The notes beneath the pieces were generated by a model, which ran no database searches, was not told where the DNA came from, and worked only from the letters and a program-made list of their open reading frames with translations. Positions 19,238 through 27,436 of a DNA stretch of 64,000 nt are shown here, in pieces (the stretch's first letter is position 1; each line of letters opens with the position of its first letter). This stretch comes from Acetivibrio cellulolyticus CD2 (GTDB taxonomy: Bacteria; Bacillota; Clostridia; Acetivibrionales; Acetivibrionaceae): positions 1,105,292 through 1,169,291 of the forward strand of contig NZ_JH556659.1 in assembly GCF_000179595.2 (NCBI RefSeq), given 5' to 3'. A program made the translations under genes and the position numbers.

Positions 19238-21688
19238 TTATAACATACTTATTGGATTTATATCCACACTAATACTTATGTCATTCTTGCCCTGTTTTTG
19301 ATAAAAACTGTCTGAAACCTGTGTTAGTATATCTATAAGTTTTTCCATCTCTTTGTATTTAATAACAATTCGCCACCTGTATTTGTTCTTTATTTTTGTT
19401 ATTAAAGAACGCGAAGGACCTAGTATACTAAAATTATTACCCTCATCAGCAAAATATGAATCAACAAATTTCTTAACTTCTACGGCCTTGTTGTATACCA
19501 ATCGATCATTTACTCCACTCAAAACAATAGATCCAATGTTTGTAAACGGAGGGTATATGAGCTTTTCTCTAACCATCAGCTCCTTTTCAAAAAAGCCGAC
19601 ATAATCCTGTGAACACGCACACTCGATACTATAATTTTCTGCATTATAGGTCTGAATAATAACTCTGCCTGGAATTTTACCTCTTCCAGCTCTTCCTGCC
19701 ACCTGTGTTATAAGCTGGAATGTTCTTTCAGTTGCTCTAAAGTCACCGGTATTTAGAATGCTGTCCGCCGCAAGTACACCTACAAGGGTAACATTAGGAA
19801 AATCATGTCCCTTTGCTATCATTTGCGTACCAACCAGTATATTAATGTTTTTTTCACGAAAGTTCCTTAAAATATCCTCATGCGAGTTTTTGTAGGTTGT
19901 TGTATCCATATCCATTCTTAATACGGTACTTTCCTCAAAATGCTTTCTTATTTCATCCTCAATCTTCTGAGTCCCAGTTCCAAAGCCTCTTATATGCGGA
20001 CTTTTGCATTTTGGACAGCTACTCACGTTTTTAATGGTATACCCGCAATAGTGGCATATCAATCTTTCATCATATGAATGGTAGGTCATTGATACATCAC
20101 ATTTAGGACACTTCAATACATATCCGCAGTTACGACATAGCACAAAAGATGCATAACCCCGCCTGTTTAGAAAAATAATAGTCTGCTCTTTTCTTTTTAT
20201 ATTCTCTCTCATCTCACAAGAAAGTGCCCTGCTGAATATTGACCTGTTTCCCTCATCAAGCTCGCATCTCATATCTACAACTTCTACTTTGGGAAGAGTC
20301 AAATTATTGGCACGTTTAACCATTGTAAAAAGTGAAATTTCGCTCGAAACTGCCCTGTAATAGTTCTCTATCGAAGGTGTGGCAGATCCATACATAAGTA
20401 TGGCATTCTCATTTTTGCAACGTTCCCTTGCCACCTCAACAGCATGGTACTTTGGAGAAATTTCCGACTTATATGAATTTTCATGTTCCTCATCTATAAT
20501 TATAATTCCAAGGTTATCAAACGGTGCAAACACTGCTGATCTTGCCCCAACTGCAACCTTTATATTACCCGACTTAATCAGCCTCCACTGGTCATACCTT
20601 TCTCCTAAGGATAACCGGCTATGAAGTACAGCTACATATTCTCCAAATCTTCCTTTAAATCTTTCCACCATCTGGGGAGTCAAAGAAATCTCCGGCACAA
20701 GCACAATAGCTTGCTTTCCAGCATTTATTGCGTGATCGATAAGCTGCAGATACACCTCAGTCTTTCCGCTTCCCGTTATACCGTGCAGCAATACCTCGTT
20801 AAAGGCTTTGCTATCCAACATTTCTTTTACTTTAACTAAAATATGTTCCTGTTCTTCTGTTGGCCTTAACGGACTGGTTCTCTCAAAAGTCCTGTTGTTG
20901 TACGGATCTCTTGTAACTTCTATATCTTTAAACCCTATGTATCCATATTTATTAAGGGTATCCAATACACTCTTTGAAACACCCGCGAACCTTGCCAGAT
21001 CTGTTACTGAAATATGCTCATTTTCCAAAAGCATTTCAAGTATTCTTACCTGTTTTATACTTCTCAGCCTGTTTCCTTCTATGTCTTCGAGCACTTCTTC
21101 AATAGGTTTTATAAGGTATGCAACCTTAACTAACTTTTCACTGACCTTTGACCCAAATTCTTCACTAACGGCTACACACCCAAGCTCCTCTAATTTGCTT
21201 AAATACTTTGATATACCCTTAATATTTGTTTCAGAGCTTAAATCATCATATTCAAGTTCCCCTCCAAAATCCATCAGTTTTTGAAGAATTTTATTATAAT
21301 TTCCCTTTAAAGCATTGTCAAATTTAAGAAGTCTTACCGTCTTACAACTTACCATGCCTGTCCCTGGAGGAAGCAAACATTTAAACACATCAGAGTATGT
21401 ACTTATATATCTATGTCTCATCCAATGCGCCAGCTTTATCATATTTATATCAACAACAGAACTTTTGTCTATAACTTCACTTATTTCCTTCAAGTCCTGC
21501 ATATCGCTTTCACTTAAAACGCCCACAACATACCCTTCCCTGAGCCTGTTGGATTTACCAAAAGGTACAATCACCCGTATCCCAGGAGTTACATTACTAA
21601 TATAATTGTCAGGTATCATATAGTGATATACCCTGTCAAACTGCCTTGTAGAATTGCTTATTACAATTTCAGCAATATTATTCATCAT
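19238..21688 (-). CDS. priA: Primosomal replication-restart helicase PriA
   Basis: This 816-aa protein reloads the replisome at collapsed forks. An N-terminal 3'-end-binding domain, a winged helix and the helicase core are visible: Walker A GITGSGKTEVYLQ, DEEH box, GSATPS, and the C-terminal motifs including TERTFQLITQVAGRAGR. The zinc-binding insertion has paired cysteines (CRNCGYVLKCPKC, CHYCGY, CPKC). I start at the double ATG (21688) after AAGGGA. An upstream in-frame extension of 20 residues lacks an RBS. It is the first gene of the leftward housekeeping cluster. Confidence 0.95.
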   Translation of the reverse strand: MMNNIAEIVISNSTRQFDRVYHYMIPDNYISNVTPGIRVIVPFGKSNRLREGYVVGVLSESDMQDLKEISEVIDKSSVVDINMIKLAHWMRHRYISTYSDVFKCLLPPGTGMVSCKTVRLLKFDNALKGNYNKILQKLMDFGGELEYDDLSSETNIKGISKYLSKLEELGCVAVSEEFGSKVSEKLVKVAYLIKPIEEVLEDIEGNRLRSIKQVRILEMLLENEHISVTDLARFAGVSKSVLDTLNKYGYIGFKDIEVTRDPYNNRTFERTSPLRPTEEQEHILVKVKEMLDSKAFNEVLLHGITGSGKTEVYLQLIDHAINAGKQAIVLVPEISLTPQMVERFKGRFGEYVAVLHSRLSLGERYDQWRLIKSGNIKVAVGARSAVFAPFDNLGIIIIDEEHENSYKSEISPKYHAVEVARERCKNENAILMYGSATPSIENYYRAVSSEISLFTMVKRANNLTLPKVEVVDMRCELDEGNRSIFSRALSCEMRENIKRKEQTIIFLNRRGYASFVLCRNCGYVLKCPKCDVSMTYHSYDERLICHYCGYTIKNVSSCPKCKSPHIRGFGTGTQKIEDEIRKHFEESTVLRMDMDTTTYKNSHEDILRNFREKNINILVGTQMIAKGHDFPNVTLVGVLAADSILNTGDFRATERTFQLITQVAGRAGRGKIPGRVIIQTYNAENYSIECACSQDYVGFFEKELMVREKLIYPPFTNIGSIVLSGVNDRLVYNKAVEVKKFVDSYFADEGNNFSILGPSRSLITKIKNKYRWRIVIKYKEMEKLIDILTQVSDSFYQKQGKNDISISVDINPISML

Positions 21689-21791
21689 TGATCCCTTCAC
21701 AGTAAAAATCCTTTTTATATTATAACAACTAATATTAATCCTAATCAATCATTTTAGAAAGTGTGCAATATAAAATTCCATAAAAAAATAT

Positions 21792-21827
21792 AAAGTGGAA
21801 CAGCAAACAAATAAGCTATTCCACTTA
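21792..21827 (-). terminator. Intrinsic terminator of the apbE operon
   Basis: The stem AAGTGGAA / TTCCACTT is extended by AGC/GCT. On the minus strand it is followed by a T-rich tract. It lies between the end of the apbE-to-P-loop operon and priA. Confidence 0.75.
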
Positions 21828-21887
21828 AATACTCATTACACACTATGTCAAATTAACTGCCTTCATAGGCTGTCAAAGTCCCGAAAC

Positions 21888-21936
21888 ATTTAATCCCCAT
21901 TCAATTTTAGGACATTTAATCCCAAAATTTCTCAAT
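21888..21936 (-). repeat. Dispersed intergenic repeat, copy C
   Basis: This copy shares CATTTA, AATTTTAGGA and TTTCTCAATAA with copies at 28775 and 37842. It reaches into the stop codon of the P-loop protein gene, so the element appears to supply the TGA (21932-21934). Unlike the other well-preserved copies, it is not directly after a hairpin terminator. Confidence 0.55.
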
Positions 21937-22345
21937 AATACGCCTTGATAAAATCCGGCATGGATTGCGGGTCACCTTCAATAGAAAAATGAAACTCAAT
22001 ATTAAACTTGGATGAAAGCTTATCAACTTCTTCAAAAAAGCCACTTAAAGTTTCAATTTCATCCTCAATAATCCCGGTGATGTCATCAACAAACACACCC
22101 TTAATGTCATAATCTTCAGAAATAATTCCGCATAAAAACCCTAGAAAAGAACACGCTCTGTTTATCCTCACAGGAAACTCTGATAAATTGATGAACCTAA
22201 CCTTATGTTTCAAATCGTACATAGACTGGCCAGTTCCATCAATAAACACTACATCGCCAGAATTTTCCGATGCCAGATTATTTGCAGTCTCTACTAAAAC
22301 TCTGGTCTTACCAACACCTTTTTTTCCGCAAATCACTTTAATCAT
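21932..22345 (-). CDS. Small P-loop ATP-binding protein of unknown function
   Basis: This 137-aa protein has the Walker A motif CGKKGVGKTRVLVETAN at its very N-terminus, a possible Walker B (VFIDGT or GVFVDDITGI) and an acidic helical C-terminus. I do not recognise a specific family. It may be a minimal nucleoside/nucleotide kinase-like or ParA-like fold. The ATG at 22345 follows GGAGG. A TTG one codon upstream has tighter RBS spacing. The gene is the last of the apbE operon, 79 nt after the Gx-transporter gene, but nothing in the sequence shows a shared function. Confidence 0.7.
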   Translation of the reverse strand: MIKVICGKKGVGKTRVLVETANNLASENSGDVVFIDGTGQSMYDLKHKVRFINLSEFPVRINRACSFLGFLCGIISEDYDIKGVFVDDITGIIEDEIETLSGFFEEVDKLSSKFNIEFHFSIEGDPQSMPDFIKAYY

Positions 22346-22424
22346 CAATATCAATCCTCCTTTTTTATACTTTCTCAAGGTACAGGACATACCCAACACA
22401 CCTTTTTCAAAAATCTTCTGCACC

Positions 22425-22934
22425 CTAAGTAAATATTTTCGTATTTCTTAAAGCCTTTTCCAAAAAGTTGCTGCAAAGTCCTACAAAAAGCCCCATAATA
22501 ACCCCTGATATAAGAAGTACCGGAAGAATTGTATAAACCACTATATCTTTCATCACAAAGCTTGCAATAACTACCTGCCCAAGATTATGACAAACTGCCC
22601 CTGCAATACTTATACCTATAATACTAAATACCTTAGAACCCCTCTTGTATAAGAAATACATTACAATTGCACTTAGCAGCCCTCCTGCTATACTAAAAAG
22701 GAAACCTGTCAGCCCTCCTCCAAAGATTGATGATAGTACACACCTGAGCAGGACTACTGCTAGAGCATCCTTTAGATCGAAAAATATAATCACTACAAGG
22801 GTAATTATATTTGCCAACCCCAACTTTACACCAGGTACTGGCACAAGAACCGGAATCCAGGATTCAATTATTGAAAGAACTAATGCTTGAGCCACCATCA
22901 ACCCCAATATCACAATACGCTTTGTATTATTCAC
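22425..22934 (-). CDS. Gx transporter family / heptaprenyl diphosphate synthase component I-like membrane protein (EetB-like)
   Basis: This ~169-aa polytopic membrane protein of PF07456 has about five hydrophobic segments, an N-terminal amphipathic tip and the family stretch VPVPGVKLGLANI, then FGGGLTGFLFSIAGG. Proteins of this family resemble ECF-transporter S components. One is EetB in the Listeria flavin-based electron transfer locus. The start is likely GTG at 22934 (GGGAG 5 nt before), which leaves the usual short N-terminus. An ATG at 22946 is possible. Here it follows the NusG-domain-II and apbE genes, which is the same trio as in those loci. Confidence 0.82.
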   Translation of the reverse strand: MNNTKRIVILGLMVAQALVLSIIESWIPVLVPVPGVKLGLANIITLVVIIFFDLKDALAVVLLRCVLSSIFGGGLTGFLFSIAGGLLSAIVMYFLYKRGSKVFSIIGISIAGAVCHNLGQVVIASFVMKDIVVYTILPVLLISGVIMGLFVGLCSNFLEKALRNTKIFT

Positions 22935-23000
22935 CCATGCTCCCATCTTTCCCAAAAAACATTTCCAAATGTCCGAATTCAATATATTTATTGCACAACA

Positions 23001-23393
23001 CTAATATGTTACGACATCTACCTTTTCCGATTGACCCTCAATTTTAATTAAGGCACTGTTTGGAATGCATGCTGCCATATCTCCTCTTTCCGATAACCAT
23101 CCAGTCTTTACACATAACTTATCAGGACATTGAGCCTCCTCAAATCTTATCCGACCTTTTTCCACAAGTACTACCTCATTATAGTATCCTGGAATTTCAA
23201 TCTTCCTGGGCTCTGTAACAGTGTCTAGATCAATCTCCTCAATTACTCTGTCATTAACCTTAATAACCGCAACCTTATGCGTATTCTTCCCACCGCTTTT
23301 ATATATTGATATACCGCCAAACGAAATAGCTATAATAGCTATAACAATAGCTACAAGTATGATATCACCTTTTTTCAACATATTCATACTCAT
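23001..23393 (-). CDS. NusG domain II-containing protein (EetA-like)
   Basis: This ~130-aa protein has one N-terminal membrane segment and an extracytoplasmic NusG-domain-II fold (PF07009). The typical Cys block is present as CPDKLCVKTGWL and MAACIPNSALI. It is not the transcription factor NusG. Equivalent proteins sit next to ApbE and Gx-transporter genes in many Firmicutes, including EetA in Listeria. Four in-frame ATGs cluster at the start. I chose 23393, after GAGG, giving a 29-nt overlap with apbE. Confidence 0.83.
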   Translation of the reverse strand: MSMNMLKKGDIILVAIVIAIIAISFGGISIYKSGGKNTHKVAVIKVNDRVIEEIDLDTVTEPRKIEIPGYYNEVVLVEKGRIRFEEAQCPDKLCVKTGWLSERGDMAACIPNSALIKIEGQSEKVDVVTY

Positions 23394-24402
23394 TGCTCTC
23401 ATCCTCAAATTCGAATATATCCTTTAGTCCTTCAGTTATATAAACCTTTTTATCGCTTGTTACAAAAACGGCCTCTACACCATCAAGCTTTTCAATCAAG
23501 TCCATACCCTTTTCCAGCCCTAAAACAAATGTAGCAGTTGATAACGCATCTGCATCAATCGAAAAGTCCGAGATTATTGTAGTACCTATAAGTCCTGAAT
23601 TAGCAGGGTAACCTGTTTTCGGGTCAAGAATATGGTGGTATCTCACACCATCCTTTTCAAAATATCGTTCATAATCTCCGGAGCTAACTACAGCTTTATC
23701 TTTTACACCTACAATTCCAATATAAGAACCCTCAGGCCCCCTAGGATTTCTTATCCCTACTTTCCATGGACTTCCATCAGGTTTACCTCCCAATGTAACA
23801 ACATTCCCTCCAAGGCTTATAAAAGCCGATTCAACACTCTGTTCCCAATATATTTCCATTGCCTCATCGGCCGCAAAACCTTTCGCAATTCCACCCAAAT
23901 CAACTATTTGGCCAGATTTCTCAAGCTTTGCCATAGATCTGTTCTTATCAATTGTAATACTTCTATAATCAACAAGGCTCAACAAGCTATTTATCCTCTC
24001 CTTAGCAGGCACAGAAGGGTTATCCATAAATATCCCCCATTCCTTAACAAGCGGCCCTACTGTCACATCGAAAGCTCCCTGTCCTATTTCAGAAAACTCT
24101 TTAGCCTTCTCAAGTACAAATATGGCATCTTCGTTCAATTTTACAAAGTCTGTTCCCGAAGCGTTATTGAGCTTGTTTATTTCCCCTCCTGCTTTAGTTA
24201 TAGTCATATCGCTTTCAATTTTTTTGATTCTATCCATTACCTGCTTACCGATTTCTTCTCCATTCTTATTATAGATCCTCTGCGTAATTACAGTTCCCAT
24301 AGCAAAGTCTGTAATTTCATATGGAGCAGATTTAGAACTGCCACATGCTGTCATGGATATTGCCGCAAACATAATTAATATAATTAACCAGTTTTTTCTC
24401 AT
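23365..24402 (-). CDS. apbE: FAD:protein FMN transferase (lipoprotein)
   Basis: This 345-aa ApbE-family enzyme transfers FMN from FAD onto a threonine of extracytoplasmic target proteins. A lipoprotein signal with lipobox SMTAC (C20) anchors it outside the membrane. Family motifs include ALSTATFVLG, GGIAKGFAAD, LGGNVVTLGG and the DADALSTA metal/FAD site. Its first gene position behind a consensus promoter makes it the lead of the operon. The flavinylated substrate is not encoded in the window. Candidates elsewhere would be an Rnf/Nqr subunit or a PplA-like lipoprotein. Confidence 0.95.
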   Translation of the reverse strand: MRKNWLIILIMFAAISMTACGSSKSAPYEITDFAMGTVITQRIYNKNGEEIGKQVMDRIKKIESDMTITKAGGEINKLNNASGTDFVKLNEDAIFVLEKAKEFSEIGQGAFDVTVGPLVKEWGIFMDNPSVPAKERINSLLSLVDYRSITIDKNRSMAKLEKSGQIVDLGGIAKGFAADEAMEIYWEQSVESAFISLGGNVVTLGGKPDGSPWKVGIRNPRGPEGSYIGIVGVKDKAVVSSGDYERYFEKDGVRYHHILDPKTGYPANSGLIGTTIISDFSIDADALSTATFVLGLEKGMDLIEKLDGVEAVFVTSDKKVYITEGLKDIFEFEDESNEYEYVEKR

Positions 24403-24500
24403 AATTGTTTCTCCATTTAGGGCGTTTCCAAAAAATCCTTATCCCGGAAAATATTTTGTAAAACGCCAATTGAAAAGTATTTAACTTCGTTCTGCTTCAA

Positions 24501-24530
24501 CAAAATAAAGCTCCACAACCCACTTGGAGC
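24501..24530 (-). terminator. Terminator-like hairpin in the apbE leader
   Basis: GCTCCA/TGGAGC (24510-24530), extended by A-T and G-T pairs, is followed on the minus strand by TTTATTTT. It lies between the promoter and the start of apbE, so it may act as an attenuator. A second hairpin built from GGCGTTT and AAACGCC (24421-24467) sits just before the gene. Confidence 0.45.
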
Positions 24531-24638
24531 ACTCATTATTTTTTTGCCACCATATCACCTTACTATTTATTGCCTTATATTGAATACTTTAAACACCCAC
24601 AAAAACCCCTCGGATTAATTATCCTATATAATAGCATA

Positions 24639-24667
24639 ATTATATTATCTTTACAAAACCGTGTCAA
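24639..24667 (-). promoter_or_regulatory. Consensus sigma-A promoter of the apbE operon
   Basis: On the minus strand, TTGACA (24667-24662), exactly 17 nt, then TATAAT (24644-24639): a perfect match to consensus in both hexamers and spacing. The start of transcription would fall near 24632, giving a leader of about 230 nt before apbE. Confidence 0.8.
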
Positions 24668-24737
24668 ACAAAAGCCCCTTTGTAAATAAAACTTATCTTA
24701 CTTAAGTACATGTTAAAAGCTTAAAACAGATAAAATA

Positions 24738-24762
24738 AAGTGATGACACTCGATCATCACTT
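24738..24762. terminator. Intrinsic terminator after the SSB gene
   Basis: AAGTGATGA / TCATCACTT stem with a 7-nt loop. It begins 9 nt after the SSB stop codon, with T-rich flanks on both strands. Confidence 0.8.
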
Positions 24763-24770
24763 TTTTATTC

Positions 24771-25466
24771 TTAAGGTTCATCAGTAGTATTCTCTTGCTC
24801 ATTTTCATTTTCATTTTCATCCTTACTTTGCTCTTCAGAGCAGATTTCCATCTTGGAAACCGAAACCTCATAAGCCACCTTTGTCATCACTTCGCCATTT
24901 TCCAGCTTCTTCTGGTATTCTCTGCTTTGAATCCTTCCCCAAACTTTTATATTGTCGCCGATCTCCAGGTTTGATGAATATCTTGCATTTCTCCCCCACG
25001 ATATACATGGAATATAATCTGATTTATTGTAAGGCCTGTTTACTGCCAACAATATATCAGTTATTTCCCTTCCAAAAGGAGTTGTTCGATATACAGGCTT
25101 TTTGCAGATAAAGCCGTTAAGATATATCTGATTGGGATTCTTTATTTTCCTTTCATCCTCAAGAAAATTGATTTCCCTGGCAAAAACCGTCAAAATAAGT
25201 TTACTTCCTTCCGTATTACCGTTGAAATTATTATATGACCGGAATTGCCCTTCAACCTCAATAAACTTACCAATCTCTAAACACTCTCTGGAAATCAAAC
25301 GCTCTGAAACAGTCACGCTTATTTTATCGTAACTATCACTTAGTCTGGGCACTTCGAGCGAAAAAGAGTAAAACCCTTCACCGTATACCTCATGGCTAAA
25401 TTCTGCTTCAGTTGCTATCTTACCGGAAATGGTCACCATGTTGTTCTCAATGATGTTTCCGACCAT
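24771..25466 (-). CDS. Single-stranded DNA-binding protein with two OB folds
   Basis: This 231-aa protein has two successive OB domains. Residues about 5-105 are a diverged SSB-like fold (NNMVTISGKIATEAEF, SFSLEVPRL). Residues about 110-215 are closer to canonical SSB (NQIYLNGFICKKPVYRTTPFG, ILLAVNRPYNKSDYIPCISWG). The tail is acidic (Asn/Glu repeats ending TTDEP) but lacks the DDDIPF-like tip used by replicative SSBs to recruit partners. It may serve in repair, sporulation or a mobile-element context, and the role is unproven. The start at 25466 follows GAGGAG with wide spacing. The frame is open upstream to 25535. Confidence 0.8.
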   Translation of the reverse strand: MVGNIIENNMVTISGKIATEAEFSHEVYGEGFYSFSLEVPRLSDSYDKISVTVSERLISRECLEIGKFIEVEGQFRSYNNFNGNTEGSKLILTVFAREINFLEDERKIKNPNQIYLNGFICKKPVYRTTPFGREITDILLAVNRPYNKSDYIPCISWGRNARYSSNLEIGDNIKVWGRIQSREYQKKLENGEVMTKVAYEVSVSKMEICSEEQSKDENENENEQENTTDEP

Positions 25467-25618
25467 CCGACCCCCACACTCCTCTCTTAGGCTTGCGTAC
25501 ATTAAATATTTATCTAATGTAATGTTTATTCGCAATGGGTAGATTTTAGAATTACTTTATATATAAATATTAAATCTTTAAAGTTATATCCGGAGATTCA
25601 CAGTATAATTATCTTAAC

Positions 25619-25679
25619 ATATAGATAACGAACACTAAAGTTAAATCTATTTAGCACTTAAACGTTATCTAATTTAGAT
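25619..25679 (+). repeat. 61-nt intergenic repeat, copy 1
   Basis: The + strand here closely matches the reverse complement of 61711-61771, with about eight mismatches over 61 nt. It contains an internal inverted repeat AGATAACG / CGTTATCT. It lies in the 278-nt gene-free stretch upstream of the SSB gene, which otherwise shows only AT-rich sequence. Confidence 0.7.
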
Positions 25680-25813
25680 GAAAACATCCTTTAGATTTAG
25701 TTTTAGAGTTTTTCATCTATACTATTATCGGTTTATTTCTAATTATATTACACAATTTTAAACTTGCAAATCCCCGAAATCACATTTTTATATAATAATC
25801 TCTTTAGTTTCTT

Positions 25814-26536
25814 CTAATTGTTCAGTGAATTTAAATCTACACCATTTACCAGAGCAAATGTAGCTGCAGCTAAAACATTATACGGATCATACATGTCAGG
25901 TTGAGTTTTAACTATAAATTCCTGTGGTTCAATTACGTTTCCGTTTCTTGCAAACACAGTCCGCTGCAAACAGCACATTATATTGTTTTTTGCTACTAGA
26001 TCGCCTACGCTTGATGTGGTTATACTGGCCTTAAGGTTAAAGCCATATGTTATGATATAATGCTTGATTCCATTTAGAAAATTAGAAAGTTCGTTGTCAT
26101 CAGCATTGACTATTGCAATGCCTTTTTCATCTAAAAGTGAGAATGCTTTTCTCATTGATTCCTTATAAGCATCAGAAATAGACTCTTTAAAATCATCGGA
26201 TTTATCAGTGAAAATTATTATATCAAATTTCAAGTAATCAAAAATTTCTTTATCGAGATCAAAGATATTTACCTTCAGTATTAAAATATCCGTATTATTC
26301 TTCAATAGCTCGGACAAATATGCTTTGAATCTCTTACTGTCAAGATTTGTCAAACTTTTCGAATCCACAAAACTAAACCTCTTTTTTGAGGCAGAAAAGA
26401 TTGAATTAATGAGATCGGCTGTGCTTTCCTTATTACTTTGACTAATAATGCCAGCTATTAGCACTTGTTTAACCCCATTTCTTGTGATAATTGTAATTTT
26501 ATAATGTACTTTTTTTTGATTTTTTATGTAAAACAT
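25814..26536 (-). CDS. Degenerate Mur-ligase-like protein (central domain only)
   Basis: This 240-aa protein resembles the central ATPase domain of Mur ligases. An N-terminal loop lies where GTNGKTT is expected but reads ISQSNKESTA. Further on are IAIVNADDNEL, a YG strand end (YIITYGFNLKA) and the closing YNVLAAATFALVNGVDL. The UDP-binding N-terminal and the C-terminal ligase domains are absent. The Walker A glycine pattern is lost, so ATP hydrolysis is doubtful. It lies 13 nt after a polysaccharide deacetylase gene, which suggests an envelope or spore-cortex role. It could be a regulator or a decaying ligase. Confidence 0.7.
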   Translation of the reverse strand: MFYIKNQKKVHYKITIITRNGVKQVLIAGIISQSNKESTADLINSIFSASKKRFSFVDSKSLTNLDSKRFKAYLSELLKNNTDILILKVNIFDLDKEIFDYLKFDIIIFTDKSDDFKESISDAYKESMRKAFSLLDEKGIAIVNADDNELSNFLNGIKHYIITYGFNLKASITTSSVGDLVAKNNIMCCLQRTVFARNGNVIEPQEFIVKTQPDMYDPYNVLAAATFALVNGVDLNSLNN

Positions 26537-26549
26537 TATAATACCAACT

Positions 26550-27320
26550 TTATTCCTTCTTTATCTGCCTTCCTTCATCATTGATCTCATAATTCTCCTT
26601 CAAAATTAATTCAGATACAGGAACAAGCTCAAAGCCTTGACTTTTTAGTGATGTAATAATTGATGGCAAAAGCTTCGCTGTATGTGGAGTGTCATTATGA
26701 AACAAAATAATCGAGCCATTATTTACCTTCTTTAAAACTCTGTTATGTATTTCCTCAGAGGTTATGCCAGGTTTCCAATCAAGGGAATCCACATCCCATT
26801 GTATCGTATACTCATTATACTCCCTAGCTATCCTTACAACACTATTGTTATAGTCGCCATAAGGTGCTCTGAAAAGATCAGGTTTCTTCCCGGTAATTTT
26901 CTTTATCACATCATCACATTTGGCTATCTCAGATCTGATTGTACTATTGTCAATTGCTCCCATACGTAAATGCGCATATGAATGATTGGCAACATCATGC
27001 CCGTTCTCCGATAACATTTTTACTGCATCAGGATATTTTTCCGCCCAATTACCTACTAAGAAGAAACTTGCCCTGACATTCTGCTCCCTCAAAGTATTTA
27101 TGATTTCCGGTATATCATTAGCCTCCCAAGCACAATCAAATGTAATAGAAGCTCTCTTTTGATTACACTCTACAGAGTATATTGGCAGGTCACGTTTCTG
27201 CTCAAATACCTCTGCCATTTCTTCTTTTGATAAAAAAATGCCAGTAAGTATGGTAAGTCCTGCAATCACTAATAATGCATACTTATACATGGCGTTTATT
27301 TTTATAGTGTATAATTTCAT
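26550..27320 (-). CDS. Polysaccharide deacetylase (CE4, PdaB-like)
   Basis: This 256-aa protein has an N-terminal signal anchor (residues about 10-30) and a NodB/CE4 domain. Motif 1 is SITFDCAWEANDIP, where the second Asp of the usual TFDDG is replaced by Cys. HSYAH gives two metal His, RAPYG follows, then WDVDSLDW and SIILFHND. The TFDCAW form is typical of the PdaB-like sporulation subgroup. It probably deacetylates peptidoglycan GlcNAc/MurNAc outside the membrane. Unusual metal-site residues leave activity uncertain. It is co-transcribed with the Mur-ligase-like gene. Confidence 0.87.
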   Translation of the reverse strand: MKLYTIKINAMYKYALLVIAGLTILTGIFLSKEEMAEVFEQKRDLPIYSVECNQKRASITFDCAWEANDIPEIINTLREQNVRASFFLVGNWAEKYPDAVKMLSENGHDVANHSYAHLRMGAIDNSTIRSEIAKCDDVIKKITGKKPDLFRAPYGDYNNSVVRIAREYNEYTIQWDVDSLDWKPGITSEEIHNRVLKKVNNGSIILFHNDTPHTAKLLPSIITSLKSQGFELVPVSELILKENYEINDEGRQIKKE

Positions 27321-27391
27321 CTTTTCTCCCTGAATGTCCTTAATTATCCTAAATAAATAATATTCATACTTTTAAGTTTATAGAATTAAAA

Positions 27392-27429
27392 TTTGAGACA
27401 CAATATTTTATAATATAAAGTGTCTCAAA
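27392..27429 (-). terminator. Intrinsic terminator
   Basis: Perfect 10-bp stem TTTGAGACAC / GTGTCTCAAA with an AT-rich loop, followed on the minus strand by TTTTAATT. It lies 8 nt after the stop of the small Cys-rich gene. Confidence 0.75.
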
Positions 27430-27436
27430 CGCTCTT

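Noticed and set aside
23632..24378. 248-codon rightward open frame
   Set aside because: It is the antisense of apbE, has no RBS and no recognisable domain; apbE motifs are complete on the other strand.
24417..24536. 39-codon frame in the apbE leader as a real gene
   Set aside because: Weak RBS and no similarity; kept only as part of the leader observation.
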